A stretch of DNA of 33,058 bases, taken from an uncultured Opitutia bacterium. GTDB lineage: Bacteria; Verrucomicrobiota; Verrucomicrobiia; Opitutales; Opitutaceae. This document shows, piece after piece, positions 23,265 to 31,714 of the stretch (position 1 is the stretch's first letter; every line of letters begins with the position of its first letter). Both the position numbers and the translations under genes were made by a program. The notes under the pieces were generated by a model. The model was not told the DNA's origin. It saw only the letters and a program-made list of their open reading frames with translations, and ran no database searches. The DNA lies in contig CAJAYO010000189.1 of assembly GCA_903948415.1 (NCBI GenBank), positions 1-33,058 on the forward strand, read 5' to 3'.

Positions 23265-24473
23265 TTACTCGTAGCGGAGGGCGTCGATGGGGTCGAGTTG
23301 GGCGGCTTTGTAGGCCGGGTAGAAGCCGGAGACGATGCCGACGACGGCGCTGCCGGCGACGGAGATGCCGATCCAGAGGGTGGGCACGAGGACGGGCCAC
23401 CCGTTGTAGTACGAGAGCAGTTGAGACCCCCCGACGCCGACGCACACGCCGATCAGGCCGCCGAGGGAGCTGAGGAGAATGGCTTCGATGAGGAATTGGG
23501 TGAGGACGTCGCGGCCGTGGGCGCCGATGGCGAGGCGGATGCCGATCTCGCGGGTGCGTTCGGTGACGGAGACGAGCATGATATTCATGATGCCGATACC
23601 GCCGACGATGAGGGAGACGCCGGCGATGCCGGCGAGGAGGCCGGTCATGGTCTTGGCGGTGGCGGTGGCCGCGGTGGCGAGTTCTTCCTGGGTGCGGACG
23701 GTGAAGTCGGGTTCGCGGCCGCGGCGACGCTGGGTGAGAAGGTCTTCGACGGCGAGTTTGACCGAGGCGATGTCGTTGGCTTCGGCGGCCTGGATGCGGA
23801 TCATGCTGATGTTGGTGCGGCGCGAGACCCGGCGCATGTGCGAGGTGTAGGGGATGAGGACGACATCGTCTTCATCGGAACCGAAGATGCTGAAGCCTTT
23901 GGGCGAGAGGACGCCGAGAATGCGGAACGGGAGATTGCGAATGCGGAGGGTCTGGCCGATCGGGTCTTCGTTGGGGAAAACTTGATCGGCGACGGTCTTG
24001 CCGATGACGCAGACTTTGGCGAGCGATTTGATTTCCTGGTCGGTGAACATCGCGCCGGAGGCCATGGGCCAGTTCCGGACGTAGGGGTAGTCGGGGCCGA
24101 CGCCGTTGACGTTGGTGTTCCAGTTGAGGCCGTTGGCGAGAATCTGGCTGCGGTCGCGCACTTCGGGGCTGAGGCCGTCGATGCCCTTCACGTCGGCGAG
24201 GATGGCGTCGGCGTCTTCGGGGGTAAGGGAGGTTGAGCTGCCGAAGCCGCCGCGCGTGCCGCCGCTGGAAAAACTGCCGGGCATGACGGTGATGAGGTTT
24301 TGGCCGAGGGAGGCGACCTGGGCCTCGACCTGGGCTTTCGCGCCGTTGCCGATGCTGACCATGGTGATGACGGCGGCGACGCCGATGATCATGCCCAGGG
24401 CGGTGAGCATCGAGCGCATGGTGTTGCGGCGGAGGGCGCGAAGGGCGACGCGGAGGGTGTTGGTGAATCTCAT
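23265..24473 (-). CDS. MacB-like ABC transporter permease
   Basis: A 402-residue mechanotransmission permease of the MacB/FtsX superfamily. One membrane helix lies near the N-terminus (about 21-41, TALGMIIGVAAVITMVSIG), followed by a ~240-residue periplasmic MacB_PCD domain (with SFSSGGTRGGFGSS and FTDQEIKSLAKVCVIG) and three C-terminal helices. The junction IVGGIGIMNIMLVSVTERTREIGIR is diagnostic, and the protein ends PAYKAAQLDPIDALRYE as usual. In E. coli MacB the ATPase and permease are one chain; here they are separate genes, the more common arrangement in other phyla. It is the last gene of the efflux operon, 12 bp after the ATPase and before a strong terminator. The exported substrate is unknown. 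Confidence 0.93.
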   Translation of the reverse strand: MRFTNTLRVALRALRRNTMRSMLTALGMIIGVAAVITMVSIGNGAKAQVEAQVASLGQNLITVMPGSFSSGGTRGGFGSSTSLTPEDADAILADVKGIDGLSPEVRDRSQILANGLNWNTNVNGVGPDYPYVRNWPMASGAMFTDQEIKSLAKVCVIGKTVADQVFPNEDPIGQTLRIRNLPFRILGVLSPKGFSIFGSDEDDVVLIPYTSHMRRVSRRTNISMIRIQAAEANDIASVKLAVEDLLTQRRRGREPDFTVRTQEELATAATATAKTMTGLLAGIAGVSLIVGGIGIMNIMLVSVTERTREIGIRLAIGAHGRDVLTQFLIEAILLSSLGGLIGVCVGVGGSQLLSYYNGWPVLVPTLWIGISVAGSAVVGIVSGFYPAYKAAQLDPIDALRYE

Positions 24474-24485
24474 GGCGGGACGGCC

Positions 24486-25265
24486 TCAGGCGTGGGCGGC
24501 GGTGGTGAGCTTGGCGGCGGTCTCGGCTTGCTTGAGGCGTTTCATCTCTTCGGCCGCGATGGAACGGTTTTCGACCGGGGCGTCACGGACGACGACGCCG
24601 TCGCGCAAGATCAGGTTGCGTTTGCAGTAGTGCGCGACGTCGAGTTCGTGGGTGACCATGACGATGGTGATGCCCTGGTCGTTGAGTTTTTGGAAAACGC
24701 CCATGACTTCGACGGAGGTTTTCGAGGCGAGATTGCCGGTGGGTTCGTCGGCGAGGAGGACTGGGGGGGAGTTGACGAGGCCGCGGGCGATGGCGACGCG
24801 CGGCTGTTGGCCGCCCGAGAGCTGGTTGGGCATGTGATCGGCGCGGTTGGCGAGGCCGACGATTTCGAGGCAGTGCATGGCGCGCTCGCGGATTTCGTCG
24901 GAGGAGGCCTTGCGGTGGCGGCCGTAGAGCATGGGGAGCTCGACGTTCTCGAGGGCGGTGGTGCGGGCGAGGAGGTTGAAGCCCTGGAAGACGAAACCGA
25001 GCTTTTGGTTGCGGAGATCGGCGAGTTCGTTGCGGTCGAGTTTGTCGATATCGATACCGTCGAGGAGGTAGGTGCCCTTGGTCTGCCGGTCGAGACAGCC
25101 CAGCATGTTCATGAGGGTGGATTTGCCGGAGCCGCTGGCACCCATGAGAGCGATGAACTCGCCCCGGTGGATATCGAGGCTCACCCCACGCACGGCGTGC
25201 ACCGGGACTTCGCCGGACTCATAGATTTTATGGATGTCCTTAATTTGGACGACGAGAGAGGACAT
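24486..25265 (-). CDS. MacB-like ABC transporter ATP-binding protein
   Basis: The 259-residue ATPase has Walker A GASGSGKST at 42-50, Q-loop Gln94 in FVFQGFNLL, signature LSGGQ at 149-153, Walker B with Asp173-Glu174 in LLADEPTGNL, and H-loop His206. The MNMLGCLD and ADEPTGNL phrases place it in the LolD/MacB group. The residue after the signature is Pro155 in LSGGQQPRVAIARG, where Gln is usual. ATG 25265 starts the conserved MSSLVVQIKDIHK; the frame is open 129 codons further upstream only as antisense-like low-complexity sequence over the next gene. The leader ends TCTCCTCCC, the same pyrimidine tract as before 23154. It lies 31 bp after the membrane fusion gene. Confidence 0.93.
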   Translation of the reverse strand: MSSLVVQIKDIHKIYESGEVPVHAVRGVSLDIHRGEFIALMGASGSGKSTLMNMLGCLDRQTKGTYLLDGIDIDKLDRNELADLRNQKLGFVFQGFNLLARTTALENVELPMLYGRHRKASSDEIRERAMHCLEIVGLANRADHMPNQLSGGQQPRVAIARGLVNSPPVLLADEPTGNLASKTSVEVMGVFQKLNDQGITIVMVTHELDVAHYCKRNLILRDGVVVRDAPVENRSIAAEEMKRLKQAETAAKLTTAAHA

Positions 25266-25296
25266 GGGAGGAGATTCCGGCCGAAATTGGCGCGCC

Positions 25297-26823
25297 TTAG
25301 CGCGGGCCGCGCGACGAGCTACCCATGCTGCTGCGGCCGCTGAAGGGGTTCGAGGCGCCGGGGGGCGCGCCGGCGGCAGCCGGAGCGGCGCCGGGCATGA
25401 TGACGCCGGTGATGATGGTCTCGCCCTCGGCGAGGCCTTCGAGAACTTCGGTCGTAAAGCCATCGGAGACCCCGAGCTTGGCCATGACCTGGGTGACCCG
25501 CTTGTCTTTGTCGGCCGCGGCCGGATCGACGAACTTGTAGAGCGAACGGGTGACGACGGTGCTGTTGAAGCCGCGGTCGCCGCCGGGGCCGCTCGGGCGG
25601 GCGCCGCCGCCGGTGCGACCGCTGTCGCCGCCCTTGCCGCCCTTGCGGGCACCGGGGGTCGCGAGGCGGGCGGCGATGAGATCGGGATCGAGGCCTTTGC
25701 CCTTGGCGAGGAGTTTCGCCTTTTCGATCTGCTCGGGGGAGGCCGGGGTGCCGCGCTCGAAGCCGATTTCGCGCATGATCGCCATGGTGGCCGTCATGCG
25801 TTCGTCATCGGTCATGGTGGAGGAGGCGCCGGATTTTTCGCCGGTTTTGGCCGCGCCCGGAGCGGCGGCGGGGGCGGGGGCGGCGGCGAGTACGTCTTGC
25901 GGGACGCGGACCCGGAGGGCGCCGTTGGCGATCCGGAGGACATTGGGGCGTTGTTGAACGATAATGGAGACGTTGGCGGTCATGCCGGGCTTGAGCTTGG
26001 AGTCGTCGTTGTTGACATCGATGATGGTGGCGTAGGAGACGACGCTTTGGCTGACGCTGGCGGCGTTGCGGACCATGCGGACAGTGCCCGCGAAGGTGCG
26101 GTTGGGAAAGGCGTCGACGGTGAACTTGACCTCCTGGCCCTCGGCGATGCTGCCGATGTCGGCTTCGGCGACGGCGGCGTTGATCTGCATTTTGGTGAGA
26201 TCGTTGACGAGGGTGAAGAGGACGGGGGCGTTCATGCTGGCGTTGACGGTGCGGCCTTTGTCGGTCTTGCGGTCGAGGACCATGCCGTCGATCGGGGCGA
26301 TGATGGTGCAGCGCGAGAGGTCGAGCTTGGCGTTTTCGACGGCGGCGGTGCGGGTGAGCATCGTGGCGTTGGATTGCGCGAGCTGGGCCTCGGCGCTGTC
26401 GAGTTCCGACTGGGAAACGAGTTTCTTGGAGGCGAGATCGCGGGTGCGGTCGGCCCCGAGTTGGAGGAGGCGGTTAGTGGCTTTGGTGGACTCGAGATCG
26501 GCTTCGGCCTGTTTGAGGCGTTGGGTGGGGGTGGCCTCATCGATGCGGGCGAGGATATCGCCGGCTTTGACCTTGGAGTTGTAGTCGACGAACACTTCTT
26601 TGATCTGGCCGGAAACCTGGGCGCCAATGTCGACGGTGACGACGGGCTGGAGATCGCCGGTGGCCGTAACGGTTTGGATGATGTCGCCGCGGGAGACCTT
26701 CGTCACCTGGAATTCGGGCGCTTTGTCGGTCTTGGTATTGAAGTAATACCAAGCGCCGGCGGAGGCGCCGCCGAGGAGGAGGGCGAGAATGACGATACCA
26801 CCGTAGCTTTTCGATTTGGCCAT
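25297..26823 (-). CDS. MacA/HlyD-like periplasmic membrane fusion protein with large insertion
   Basis: The 508-residue protein is anchored by an N-terminal helix (about 8-27, YGGIVILALLLGGASAGAWYY). A lipoyl/barrel-sandwich half-motif VDIGAQVSGQIKEVFVDYN lies near 64-82, a coiled-coil hairpin at about 95-165 and the second half-motif CTIIAPIDGMVLDRKTDKG near 175-193; a beta-barrel follows. Between the barrel and the C-terminal domain sits an extra ~115 residues (about 312-430): an Ala/Pro-rich linker, a helical stretch with DDERMTATMAIMREIGF, and a Gly/Arg-rich linker. Together with a Gly/Ser-rich tail this makes it well over 100 residues longer than MacA. It is the first gene of the operon and links the inner-membrane MacB-like pair to an outer-membrane channel not encoded here. 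Confidence 0.9.
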   Translation of the reverse strand: MAKSKSYGGIVILALLLGGASAGAWYYFNTKTDKAPEFQVTKVSRGDIIQTVTATGDLQPVVTVDIGAQVSGQIKEVFVDYNSKVKAGDILARIDEATPTQRLKQAEADLESTKATNRLLQLGADRTRDLASKKLVSQSELDSAEAQLAQSNATMLTRTAAVENAKLDLSRCTIIAPIDGMVLDRKTDKGRTVNASMNAPVLFTLVNDLTKMQINAAVAEADIGSIAEGQEVKFTVDAFPNRTFAGTVRMVRNAASVSQSVVSYATIIDVNNDDSKLKPGMTANVSIIVQQRPNVLRIANGALRVRVPQDVLAAAPAPAAAPGAAKTGEKSGASSTMTDDERMTATMAIMREIGFERGTPASPEQIEKAKLLAKGKGLDPDLIAARLATPGARKGGKGGDSGRTGGGARPSGPGGDRGFNSTVVTRSLYKFVDPAAADKDKRVTQVMAKLGVSDGFTTEVLEGLAEGETIITGVIMPGAAPAAAGAPPGASNPFSGRSSMGSSSRGPR

Positions 26824-26967
26824 GAGGGGAGAGGGGAGGGGCGATTAAAGGAAGGGAGGAAGGGAGGGGGGAAATCAGGTCGGCGCAATGAAACTCTCGC
26901 GAAACTGGGCGGGCGGGAAACAGGCAGTGCGCGGTTCGGATAGACGCGGGGGTTTCCGAAAGGTGAC

Positions 26968-26979
26968 GGAAATATTTCC
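26968..26979. promoter_or_regulatory. AT-core palindrome between the efflux and amidohydrolase operons
   Basis: GGAAATATTTCC is a perfect 12-bp palindrome midway in the 258-bp divergent region between 26823 and 27082. AT-rich palindromes are rare in this DNA, so an operator shared by both operons is possible. No clear -10/-35 pair could be fixed on either strand. Confidence 0.35.
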
Positions 26980-27081
26980 CCCGCTGTTCGGCGGCGCAAG
27001 CGGCCGCGGGAAAAAGGGATTGCCAGTGTCATATCGCGAGCGTTGCCTGCGCGGGTCGTGCGGTTGCGCGGCGTTTTTCCC

Positions 27082-30000
27082 ATGCCTCTCCCCTCTGTAT
27101 GGAATGGTCTTTCTTGCTCCCGCGCCGGCCGTCAGCTGGCGCTTTTTTCGGTCTGGGCGTGGCCGTGGCTGGGTGTTTGTGGCGGGCTCCGCGGGCAAGT
27201 CGCCACGTCGCCGGTCGAGGGGCTGCGCGAAGCGAGTCCGCGCGTGCACGCGATCGTTGGGGCGCGCGTGGTGCCGGCGCCGGGCGTGGTGATTGAACGC
27301 GGCACGGTGGTGCTGCGGGACGGCCTGATTGTGGCGGTGGGGGCCGAGGCGGCGGTGAAGATTCCGGCGGACGCGCGGGTGTGGACCGCGGAGGGCAAAA
27401 CCCTTTACGCCGGTTTTATCGAGCCGTTGTCGGAGGTGCATCTGCCGGCGGCGTTGAAGGCGGCGGGGCCGGAGAGTGAGAGCGGTGGCGGCGGAGGTGG
27501 GGGGCGCGGGGCGCGGGCGGTGGCGACAGCGGCGGAAACGCTGGCCCCGGCGGCGGCGGCCCGGTCGTGGAACGCGCGGGTCACACCGGAGCGGGAGGCG
27601 GCGAAGGTGCTGGTGGCCGACGACAAGGGGGCGGCAGCGCTGCGGGAGCTGGGCTTTGCGACGGCCGTGGTGGTGCCGGGCCGCGGGGTGTTTCGCGGGG
27701 AGAGCGCGCTGGTGAGTCTGAGCGGCCGGGCGCCGACGGCGTCGTTGGTGCGCGCCCGCCTCGCGCAACACGTGGCGTTCGAGCAGGGCGGGTTTCGCGA
27801 GAACAGCTATCCGAGTTCGCTGATGGGCAGCATCGCGCTGGTGCGGCAGACGTTGCTCGACGCGCAATGGCTGCGCGCGGCGACGGAGGCCTACGCGAAG
27901 CAGCCGGCGGCGGGCGCACAGCGGCCCGAGACCAATGCGTCGCTCGAGGCCCTCGCGGCCGTGGTCGCAGGCGCGGCGCCGGTGGTGATGGAGGCGGCGG
28001 ACGAATTGGATTTGTTGCGCGCCCAGAAAATCGCGGACGAGTTCGCGTTGAAACTGATCTTGCGCGGCCGCGGCACGGAATACCGGGTGGCGGGGGCGCT
28101 CGCGGCGGCGAAGGCCCGGGTGATTGTGCCGCTGAATTTCCCGCCGGTGCCCGAGATCGAAACGCCGGACAAGGCGGTCGATGTGGCGCTCTCGACGTTG
28201 CAGCACTGGGAACTCGCGCCGTCGAACGCGGCGAAACTGACGGCGCGCGGCGTGACCGTGGCGTTCACGACGTCCGGCCTGAAACAGCCGGACACGCAAT
28301 TCTGGCCGGGCGTCCGTCTCGCGGTGAAACGCGGTCTCGCGCCGGCGGATGCGCTCGCGGCGATCACGACTGCTCCGGCCAAGATGCTCGGCGTCGACGA
28401 TCTGACCGGGACGCTGGCCGTCGGGAAACTCGGCCACGTGGTGGTCGCGACCGGCGATCTTTTTGCGGCGGACAGCGCGGCGGAGGTCACGGATATCTGG
28501 GTGGACGGCGATCATTTTGAGACGGAGGCCGCGCTAAAGGTGGACGTGAAGGGCACGTGGAAAATCACGTGGAGCGGCGCGCCGGCGGGGGTGCCGGAGG
28601 AATTGAAAATCGAGGCGCGGACGGGTGGCGCGGGCGGCGGGCGGCCGCGGGCGCGGTTGGGCGACAAGGACGTGACGCTGACGCAGGCGCGCAATCAGAT
28701 CACGGTGCTCGTGCCCGCCGAGGTGGTGCAGGGCAAGGACGCGAAGGGCACCGTGCGGCTCGCGGGCGGGCTGAACGATGGCCGGCTCGCCGGCACGGGT
28801 CTGTTGCCCGACGGCTCGGCGTTGCGCTGGAGCGCGGTTCGCGCCGCGCCCGCCGACCAGAAATCAGACGAGAAGAAACCGGAGAGATCGGAGGAGAAAT
28901 TGCTCGCGAGCGCGGACATTTATCCGGCGGGGGCCTATGGGCGCAACGGCCCGCCGGGGCAGCCCGCGTGGGTCTTGGTGAAGAACGCCACCGTGTGGAC
29001 GAGCGGGCCGGCCGGGCGGATCGCGGGCGGCGACGTGTTGGTGCGCGCGGGAAAAATTGAAAAGGTCGGCCAGGGACTGGTGGCGCCGGCGGGTGCAACG
29101 GTGATCGACGCCAAGGGCAAGCATGTGACGGCGGGTCTGATCGACTGTCATTCGCACGTGGCGATCTCGCGGGGCGTCAACGAGGGCACGAGTGCGGTGA
29201 CGGTGGAAGTCCGCATCGGGGACGTGCTCGATGCGACGGACATCGGTCTCTATCGGCAACTGGCGGGCGGGCTCACGACGGCCAATGTGCTGCACGGATC
29301 GGCCAATCCGATGGGCGGACAGAACCAGGTCATCAAGTTGCGGTGGGGCGGGATGCCGGAGGAGCTGAAGTTTGCGGGGGCAAAACCCGGCGTGAAGTTT
29401 GCGCTGGGGGAAAACGTGAAGCGGTCGAATTTTCAGGCCTCCCTCACCGGGCCCGCGCGTTACCCGCAGACGCGGATGGGCGTCGAGCAGGTGATGGCGG
29501 ATACGTTTGCGCAGGCCCGGGACTACGACCGCAGCTGGACGGAGTGGCAGGCGGGGCAGTCGCCGCTGCCGCCGCGCCGGAATCTGCGGCTCGAGTCGGT
29601 GCGGGAGATGCTCAAGGGCGAACGCGTGATCCACATCCATTCGTACCGGCAGGACGAAGTGCTGATGTTCATCCGGCTGGCGCAGCGGGAAAAGATCACG
29701 GTCGCGACGTTCCAGCATATTTTGGAGGGCTACAAAGTGGCCGATGAAATTGCGAAACTGGGGGCCGGCGGTTCGTGTTTCAGCGACTGGTGGGCCTACA
29801 AATACGAGGTGCTCGACGCGATCCCTTATGCCGGCGCGATGATGCATAACGCGGGCGTGGTGGTGTCGTTCAATTCCGACGACGCCGAAATGGGGCGCCG
29901 CATGAACACCGAGGCGGCGAAGGCCGTGAAATACGGTGGGGTGGCCGAGGACGAGGCGCTGAAATTTGTGACGCTCAACGCGGCGAAGCAGCTGCGGATC

Positions 30001-30390
30001 GACGACCGTGTCGGCTCGCTGGAGGCGGGCAAGGACGCGGACTTTGTGATTTGGAGTGCGAGTCCGCTGTCGACCTACGCGCGCGCCGAGCAGACCTGGA
30101 TCGATGGCCGGCGCTATTTTTCGCTGGAGGACGATGCGGCGATGCGCGGGGCGGCCGCGACCGAGCGCGAAGCCCTGGTGCAAAAGGCCCTGGTCGAACG
30201 GCAGAAGGCGCTGGCGGGCGGTGGCGGAGCGGCCGGCGCCGGTGCCGGCGGCGCGCGCCGGTCCGAGGCGGCGCCGACGCCGGATGCGGTGCGTGCGATC
30301 CAACGGATCGAGGAGCGCGCCGCGCTGGAATACCGGTCGCTTTACCACAACGGCCTCGATGCCAAGAACTGCTCCACCCATGACTTTTAA
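27082..30390 (+). CDS. Secreted double amidohydrolase, N-terminal module lacking metal motif
   Basis: A 1102-residue exported protein with two tandem imidazolonepropionase-like amidohydrolase modules. The leader LALFSVWAWPWLGVCGGLRGQ acts as a signal peptide. Module 1 (about 47-500) opens with VHAIVGARVVPAPG but has FIEPLSEVH (about 113-121) where the HxH metal motif should be. Module 2 (about 620-1040) has GLIDCHSH with His690 and His692, HIH at 851-853, His879 in TFQHILEG and Asp933 in NSDDAE, so its metal site looks complete. A Gly/Ala-rich tail ends the protein. Likely a periplasmic hydrolase of cyclic amides or dipeptides; substrate unknown. ATG 27082 is preferred over TTG 27043. Its stop overlaps the next gene's start by 11 bp. 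Confidence 0.82.
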   Translation: MPLPSVWNGLSCSRAGRQLALFSVWAWPWLGVCGGLRGQVATSPVEGLREASPRVHAIVGARVVPAPGVVIERGTVVLRDGLIVAVGAEAAVKIPADARVWTAEGKTLYAGFIEPLSEVHLPAALKAAGPESESGGGGGGGRGARAVATAAETLAPAAAARSWNARVTPEREAAKVLVADDKGAAALRELGFATAVVVPGRGVFRGESALVSLSGRAPTASLVRARLAQHVAFEQGGFRENSYPSSLMGSIALVRQTLLDAQWLRAATEAYAKQPAAGAQRPETNASLEALAAVVAGAAPVVMEAADELDLLRAQKIADEFALKLILRGRGTEYRVAGALAAAKARVIVPLNFPPVPEIETPDKAVDVALSTLQHWELAPSNAAKLTARGVTVAFTTSGLKQPDTQFWPGVRLAVKRGLAPADALAAITTAPAKMLGVDDLTGTLAVGKLGHVVVATGDLFAADSAAEVTDIWVDGDHFETEAALKVDVKGTWKITWSGAPAGVPEELKIEARTGGAGGGRPRARLGDKDVTLTQARNQITVLVPAEVVQGKDAKGTVRLAGGLNDGRLAGTGLLPDGSALRWSAVRAAPADQKSDEKKPERSEEKLLASADIYPAGAYGRNGPPGQPAWVLVKNATVWTSGPAGRIAGGDVLVRAGKIEKVGQGLVAPAGATVIDAKGKHVTAGLIDCHSHVAISRGVNEGTSAVTVEVRIGDVLDATDIGLYRQLAGGLTTANVLHGSANPMGGQNQVIKLRWGGMPEELKFAGAKPGVKFALGENVKRSNFQASLTGPARYPQTRMGVEQVMADTFAQARDYDRSWTEWQAGQSPLPPRRNLRLESVREMLKGERVIHIHSYRQDEVLMFIRLAQREKITVATFQHILEGYKVADEIAKLGAGGSCFSDWWAYKYEVLDAIPYAGAMMHNAGVVVSFNSDDAEMGRRMNTEAAKAVKYGGVAEDEALKFVTLNAAKQLRIDDRVGSLEAGKDADFVIWSASPLSTYARAEQTWIDGRRYFSLEDDAAMRGAAATEREALVQKALVERQKALAGGGGAAGAGAGGARRSEAAPTPDAVRAIQRIEERAALEYRSLYHNGLDAKNCSTHDF

Positions 30391-31714
30391 GAAATTCTCC
30401 GCGCACTTTGCGCTCCTCCTGGTCGTGGTCGCGGGTGTCCGCGCTTCGGACAACGTGCCGGCGGTCCGGCCCGCAAAACCGGTGCTGTTGCGCGGCGGGA
30501 CCGTGCACACGGTGAGCGGGGCGGATCTGCCCGCGACCGATGTGTTGCTGCGCGACGGCAAGATTGCGGCGATCGGGGCGAAACTCGCCGTGCCGCCCGG
30601 AGCCGCCGTCGTGGACGTGGCGGGCAAGCATGTCTATCCCGGCCTCATCTCGGCCTACACGGGCATGGGGCTCACCGAAATGGGCTCCGTGCGCGGCAGC
30701 GTGGATCTGGCCGAAACGGGTTTGCTCAATCCCAATGCGCGCGCGCAGCCTGCGCTCAACCCCGACAGCGAGCACATCCCGGTGTCGCGCTCGAACGGCA
30801 TTCTCACGGCGTTGAGCGTCCCGCTCACGACGGGACTGGTGGCGGGCACGTCGACGCTGATCCGGATGGACGGTTGGACGTGGGAAGATCTCACGTTGCG
30901 CAGTGCGGCGGCGCTGCACGTGTATTGGCCGAATCTGACGGTGAACCGCGATCCGAGTTTTCCCCGGCCGGCGGCCGAGCAGCAGAAAACGATCGACGAA
31001 AATCTGAAGAAAATCCGCGACGCGTTTGCGTCCGCGCGGGCCTACCTAAAAGCGAAGGAGGGGGCCGGGAAACCGATCGACACCGATTCGCGGTGGGAGG
31101 CGATGATCCCGGCGCTCAAAGGCGAGCTGCCGGTGTTCGTGCACGCGACCGAGGTGAAACAGATCGAATCGGCGGTGGCGTGGGCCACGACGGAGAAATT
31201 GAAAATCACACTGGTGGGCGGACTCGACGCCTGGCGGGTGGTCGATCTGCTCAAGGCGAACGACATTGCGGTGATCGTGAGTCCGGTGACGGCGCTGCCG
31301 CTGCGCCGCGAAGATCCGTTTGATGCGCCCTACACGAACCCGGCGAAGCTCCATGCGGCGGGCGTGCGTTTCTGTATCGCGAACGATGGGGCGAGTGCCG
31401 AGATGGGCACGATGGCCGACCGCAATCTGCCCTACGAGGCGGGCAAGGCGGCGGCGTATGGCCTGCCGCCCGCCGAGGCGCTGAAGTCCATTACGCTCTA
31501 CGCGGCGCAGATTCTCGGCGTCGGTGCGGAGCTGGGATCGATCGAGACGGGCAAGCGCGCGACGGTGATCGTGACGAATGGCGATCCGTTGGAGATTCCG
31601 ACCAAGGTCGAGCAGGCGTATATCGACGGGGCGCGGATCGATCTTTCGAACCGGCACATCCGGCTCTACGAGAAATACCAGAAGAAATACGAGCAGCTGA
31701 AAGCCCCCAAATGA
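30380..31714 (+). CDS. Secreted amidohydrolase-family protein lacking the HxH motif
   Basis: The 444-residue protein has a signal peptide (about 1-23, FALLLVVVAGVRAS) and the amidohydrolase frame: an N-terminal beta part VLLRGGTVHTVSG...VLLRDGKIAAIG, the strand HVYPGLI at 84-90, and a C-terminal LGVGAELGSIETGKRATVIV block. Where family members have HxH after PGLI, this protein has SAYTGMG. It keeps VFVHATE and FCIANDGASAEMG, which align with the later ligand positions. It may be inactive, or a partner subunit of the fused amidohydrolase, whose gene it overlaps by 11 bp (30380-30390). Its own TGA overlaps the ATG of the S10 peptidase remnant (ATGA, 31711-31714). The start is fixed by the signal peptide. 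Confidence 0.85.
   Translation: MTFKKFSAHFALLLVVVAGVRASDNVPAVRPAKPVLLRGGTVHTVSGADLPATDVLLRDGKIAAIGAKLAVPPGAAVVDVAGKHVYPGLISAYTGMGLTEMGSVRGSVDLAETGLLNPNARAQPALNPDSEHIPVSRSNGILTALSVPLTTGLVAGTSTLIRMDGWTWEDLTLRSAAALHVYWPNLTVNRDPSFPRPAAEQQKTIDENLKKIRDAFASARAYLKAKEGAGKPIDTDSRWEAMIPALKGELPVFVHATEVKQIESAVAWATTEKLKITLVGGLDAWRVVDLLKANDIAVIVSPVTALPLRREDPFDAPYTNPAKLHAAGVRFCIANDGASAEMGTMADRNLPYEAGKAAAYGLPPAEALKSITLYAAQILGVGAELGSIETGKRATVIVTNGDPLEIPTKVEQAYIDGARIDLSNRHIRLYEKYQKKYEQLKAPK

Noticed and set aside
27043-27081. Earlier TTG start for the fused amidohydrolase
   Set aside because: It adds 13 Arg/Val-rich residues ahead of the signal peptide; ATG 27082 gives a better leader.
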